From: an uncultured Bacillaceae bacterium
GTDB taxonomy: Bacteria; Bacillota; Bacilli; Bacillales; Cytobacillaceae
Reading direction: 5' to 3'
Length of the DNA: 6,331 nt
Assembly (NCBI GenBank): GCA_937995745.1
Contig: CALKIU010000163.1
Span: 1 to 6,331, forward strand
The notes below the pieces were generated by a model. It saw only the letters and a list, made by a program, of their open reading frames with translations. It was not told where the DNA came from and searched no databases. The translations under genes were made by a program, and so were the position numbers. Below are positions 5,372 through 6,331 of this stretch, piece after piece. Each line of letters opens with the position of its first letter. Position 1 is the stretch's first letter.

Positions 5372-6331
5372 TTACGATGTCATAAAGGCCGGTTCCTTTG
5401 CCGTTTCTTTCCCGAGCTTTCCGTGTTTCTCCAATTCATCGGCGACATGCTTCAAGCCCACTGCCTCGAGTGCCGTCCGCGTCGGCCAGCCTGTCTCCGG
5501 ATCCCATCCTTCGAACTCATAATACATTGTTTTCCATTCCTCAAACTTTTCCCGGTCCAAATGTCTGCCGGCCAGATTGATATACTGCCACTTTCCGTCC
5601 ACTTTTCCCGGCATCCAAAAGGAACCGAAACTTCCGCCGTGATAAGGCAATTCATAAATGTAATCGGCAAATTTGACCATATCGCGGTGCCGTCCTTGCA
5701 TCGTGTAAATGGCATTATCAAGAAACCAAATTTTTCTTCCCAGCATCAGACCTTCGAGAAAGGTTATTTTTCTGCCAAGAACCGCGCTGAGAAATTTCGC
5801 CTCCCCTTCATCGCCGGTAATCCCCCGGTTGTCGGGAGCATTGGCATTTATGAAATCCGGCCAGCGGAAATCACAAAATAATGCTGATTGTTTCCAAAAC
5901 CTCGTATACCATCTCTGCCAGGCGACCAGCTTCACAAAATTCTCGGAATATATATTGTCCGTACTGTAATTGAGCATGTCCGGATTATTCTCGAACGGCA
6001 CCAATTTTTCAGCGATAATTTTTGTGGCTTCCTCCGCGCTTAAATACGGCTCTTTTCTGGTCCAGATGTCCCTGCTCGGCGACCAGTAAAGCAAGTTAAA
6101 GCAGTGCTCGTTTATGTCACGGTCACCAAGGATCGTGCCGTAGCCCCATTCAATTTCGGCCCGGGGATCGTAAGCATGTTCAGGAAGCCCCCAATAAGGA
6201 TATTCCAGAACCCCGGTTTTTAAATCTTCCTCCAGCCTGCCCCATCGCTGCGCCGCCCGGTAAAATCCTTCCGCCATATCATCGCCGATTCCTTCCCGGT
6301 AGGCAATCATGTGGAGAAACTCTTCCGCAAA
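5372..6331 (-). CDS. Aldehyde:ferredoxin oxidoreductase family protein, C-terminal part (partial)
   Basis: The visible 319 codons are open to the window edge, so the N-terminal half is missing. They match the C-terminal region of AOR-family enzymes, which carry a tungsten- or molybdenum-bis-pterin and one 4Fe-4S cluster and oxidise aldehydes to acids with ferredoxin. Family marks are AYREGIGDDMAEGFYRAA (10-27), DPRAEIEWGYGT (56-67, where typical AORs have DPR...G..L.YAT), and the terminal YYEFEGWDPETGWPTRTALE (270-289), a characteristic AOR ending. Cys153 (ALFCDF) is likely the last cluster ligand; the CxxCxxxC group should lie outside the window. The ATG at 6308-6310 is not the start, because family similarity continues before it. 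The DPR region is divergent, so this may be a branch such as the YdhV-like or BamB-like proteins rather than a classical acetaldehyde-type AOR. Substrate unknown. Confidence 0.85.
   Translation of the reverse strand, partial: FAEEFLHMIAYREGIGDDMAEGFYRAAQRWGRLEEDLKTGVLEYPYWGLPEHAYDPRAEIEWGYGTILGDRDINEHCFNLLYWSPSRDIWTRKEPYLSAEEATKIIAEKLVPFENNPDMLNYSTDNIYSENFVKLVAWQRWYTRFWKQSALFCDFRWPDFINANAPDNRGITGDEGEAKFLSAVLGRKITFLEGLMLGRKIWFLDNAIYTMQGRHRDMVKFADYIYELPYHGGSFGSFWMPGKVDGKWQYINLAGRHLDREKFEEWKTMYYEFEGWDPETGWPTRTALEAVGLKHVADELEKHGKLGKETAKEPAFMTS

Noticed and set aside
5229..5522. 97-codon plus-strand frame preceded by a TATAAT at 5215-5220
   Set aside because: It has no ribosome binding site and no -35 box, reads through the terminator hairpin, and overlaps the AOR-like gene antisense.
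6308..6310. ATG as the start of the AOR-like gene
   Set aside because: The frame is open to the window edge (FAEEFLH before the Met) and the sequence around it is mid-protein AOR family sequence, so this is an internal methionine.
1..6331. CRISPR arrays, tRNA or rRNA genes, insertion sequences, phage genes
   Set aside because: No regularly spaced repeats, cloverleaf features, transposase-like frames or terminal repeats with target duplications were seen.

Overview
The window looks like chromosomal DNA from a low-to-mid GC Firmicute, most likely a Bacillaceae member. The grounds are strong AGGAGG-type ribosome binding sites, compact sigma-A-like promoters, strong intrinsic terminators, a SorC-type sugar regulator and Bacillus-like protein sequences. 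An aldehyde:ferredoxin oxidoreductase (AOR) family gene hints at an anaerobic or facultative, possibly thermophilic lifestyle, but that is inference. No rRNA, tRNA, CRISPR array, insertion sequence or phage gene was seen.

Left part (1-585, plus strand). A gene tail (best reading ends GLLGGIL, stop at 24-26) is followed by an intrinsic terminator (48-81). A 355-base gene-free stretch follows, with a good catabolite-response-element (cre) match at 164-177. Then comes a 25-codon gene (437-514) with a strong ribosome binding site. It encodes a leucine-rich peptide that plots as a clean amphipathic helix, and it has its own terminator (549-585) whose stem core repeats that of the first. The two units may be tandem members of one family of tiny membrane-active peptides. 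This is the least explained part of the window.

Central part (644-5103, minus strand). Four genes, read from right to left, form a sugar or polyol catabolic operon. They are a SorC-family regulator (4028-4987), a zinc-dependent dehydrogenase resembling galactitol-1-phosphate 5-dehydrogenase (2977-4026), a ribulokinase-type FGGY sugar kinase (1445-2944) and deoxyribose-phosphate aldolase DeoC (644-1315). The regulator and dehydrogenase genes are one base apart, and the dehydrogenase and kinase genes 32 bases apart. The kinase-deoC gap is 129 bases and holds two potential hairpins. A strong promoter (TAGACA, 17 bases, TATAAT) precedes the regulator, with three inverted repeats around it that are candidate sites for the regulator and for CcpA. 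Dehydrogenase and kinase together would give a phosphorylated sugar, and the aldolase would release glyceraldehyde 3-phosphate and acetaldehyde. The true substrate is not evident and no transporter is visible.

Right part (5246-6331, minus strand). The C-terminal half of an AOR-family tungsten/molybdenum enzyme runs off the right edge and ends at a very strong terminator (5296-5340). It is therefore a separate transcription unit upstream of the sugar operon, although an aldehyde-oxidising enzyme beside an acetaldehyde-producing one is suggestive.
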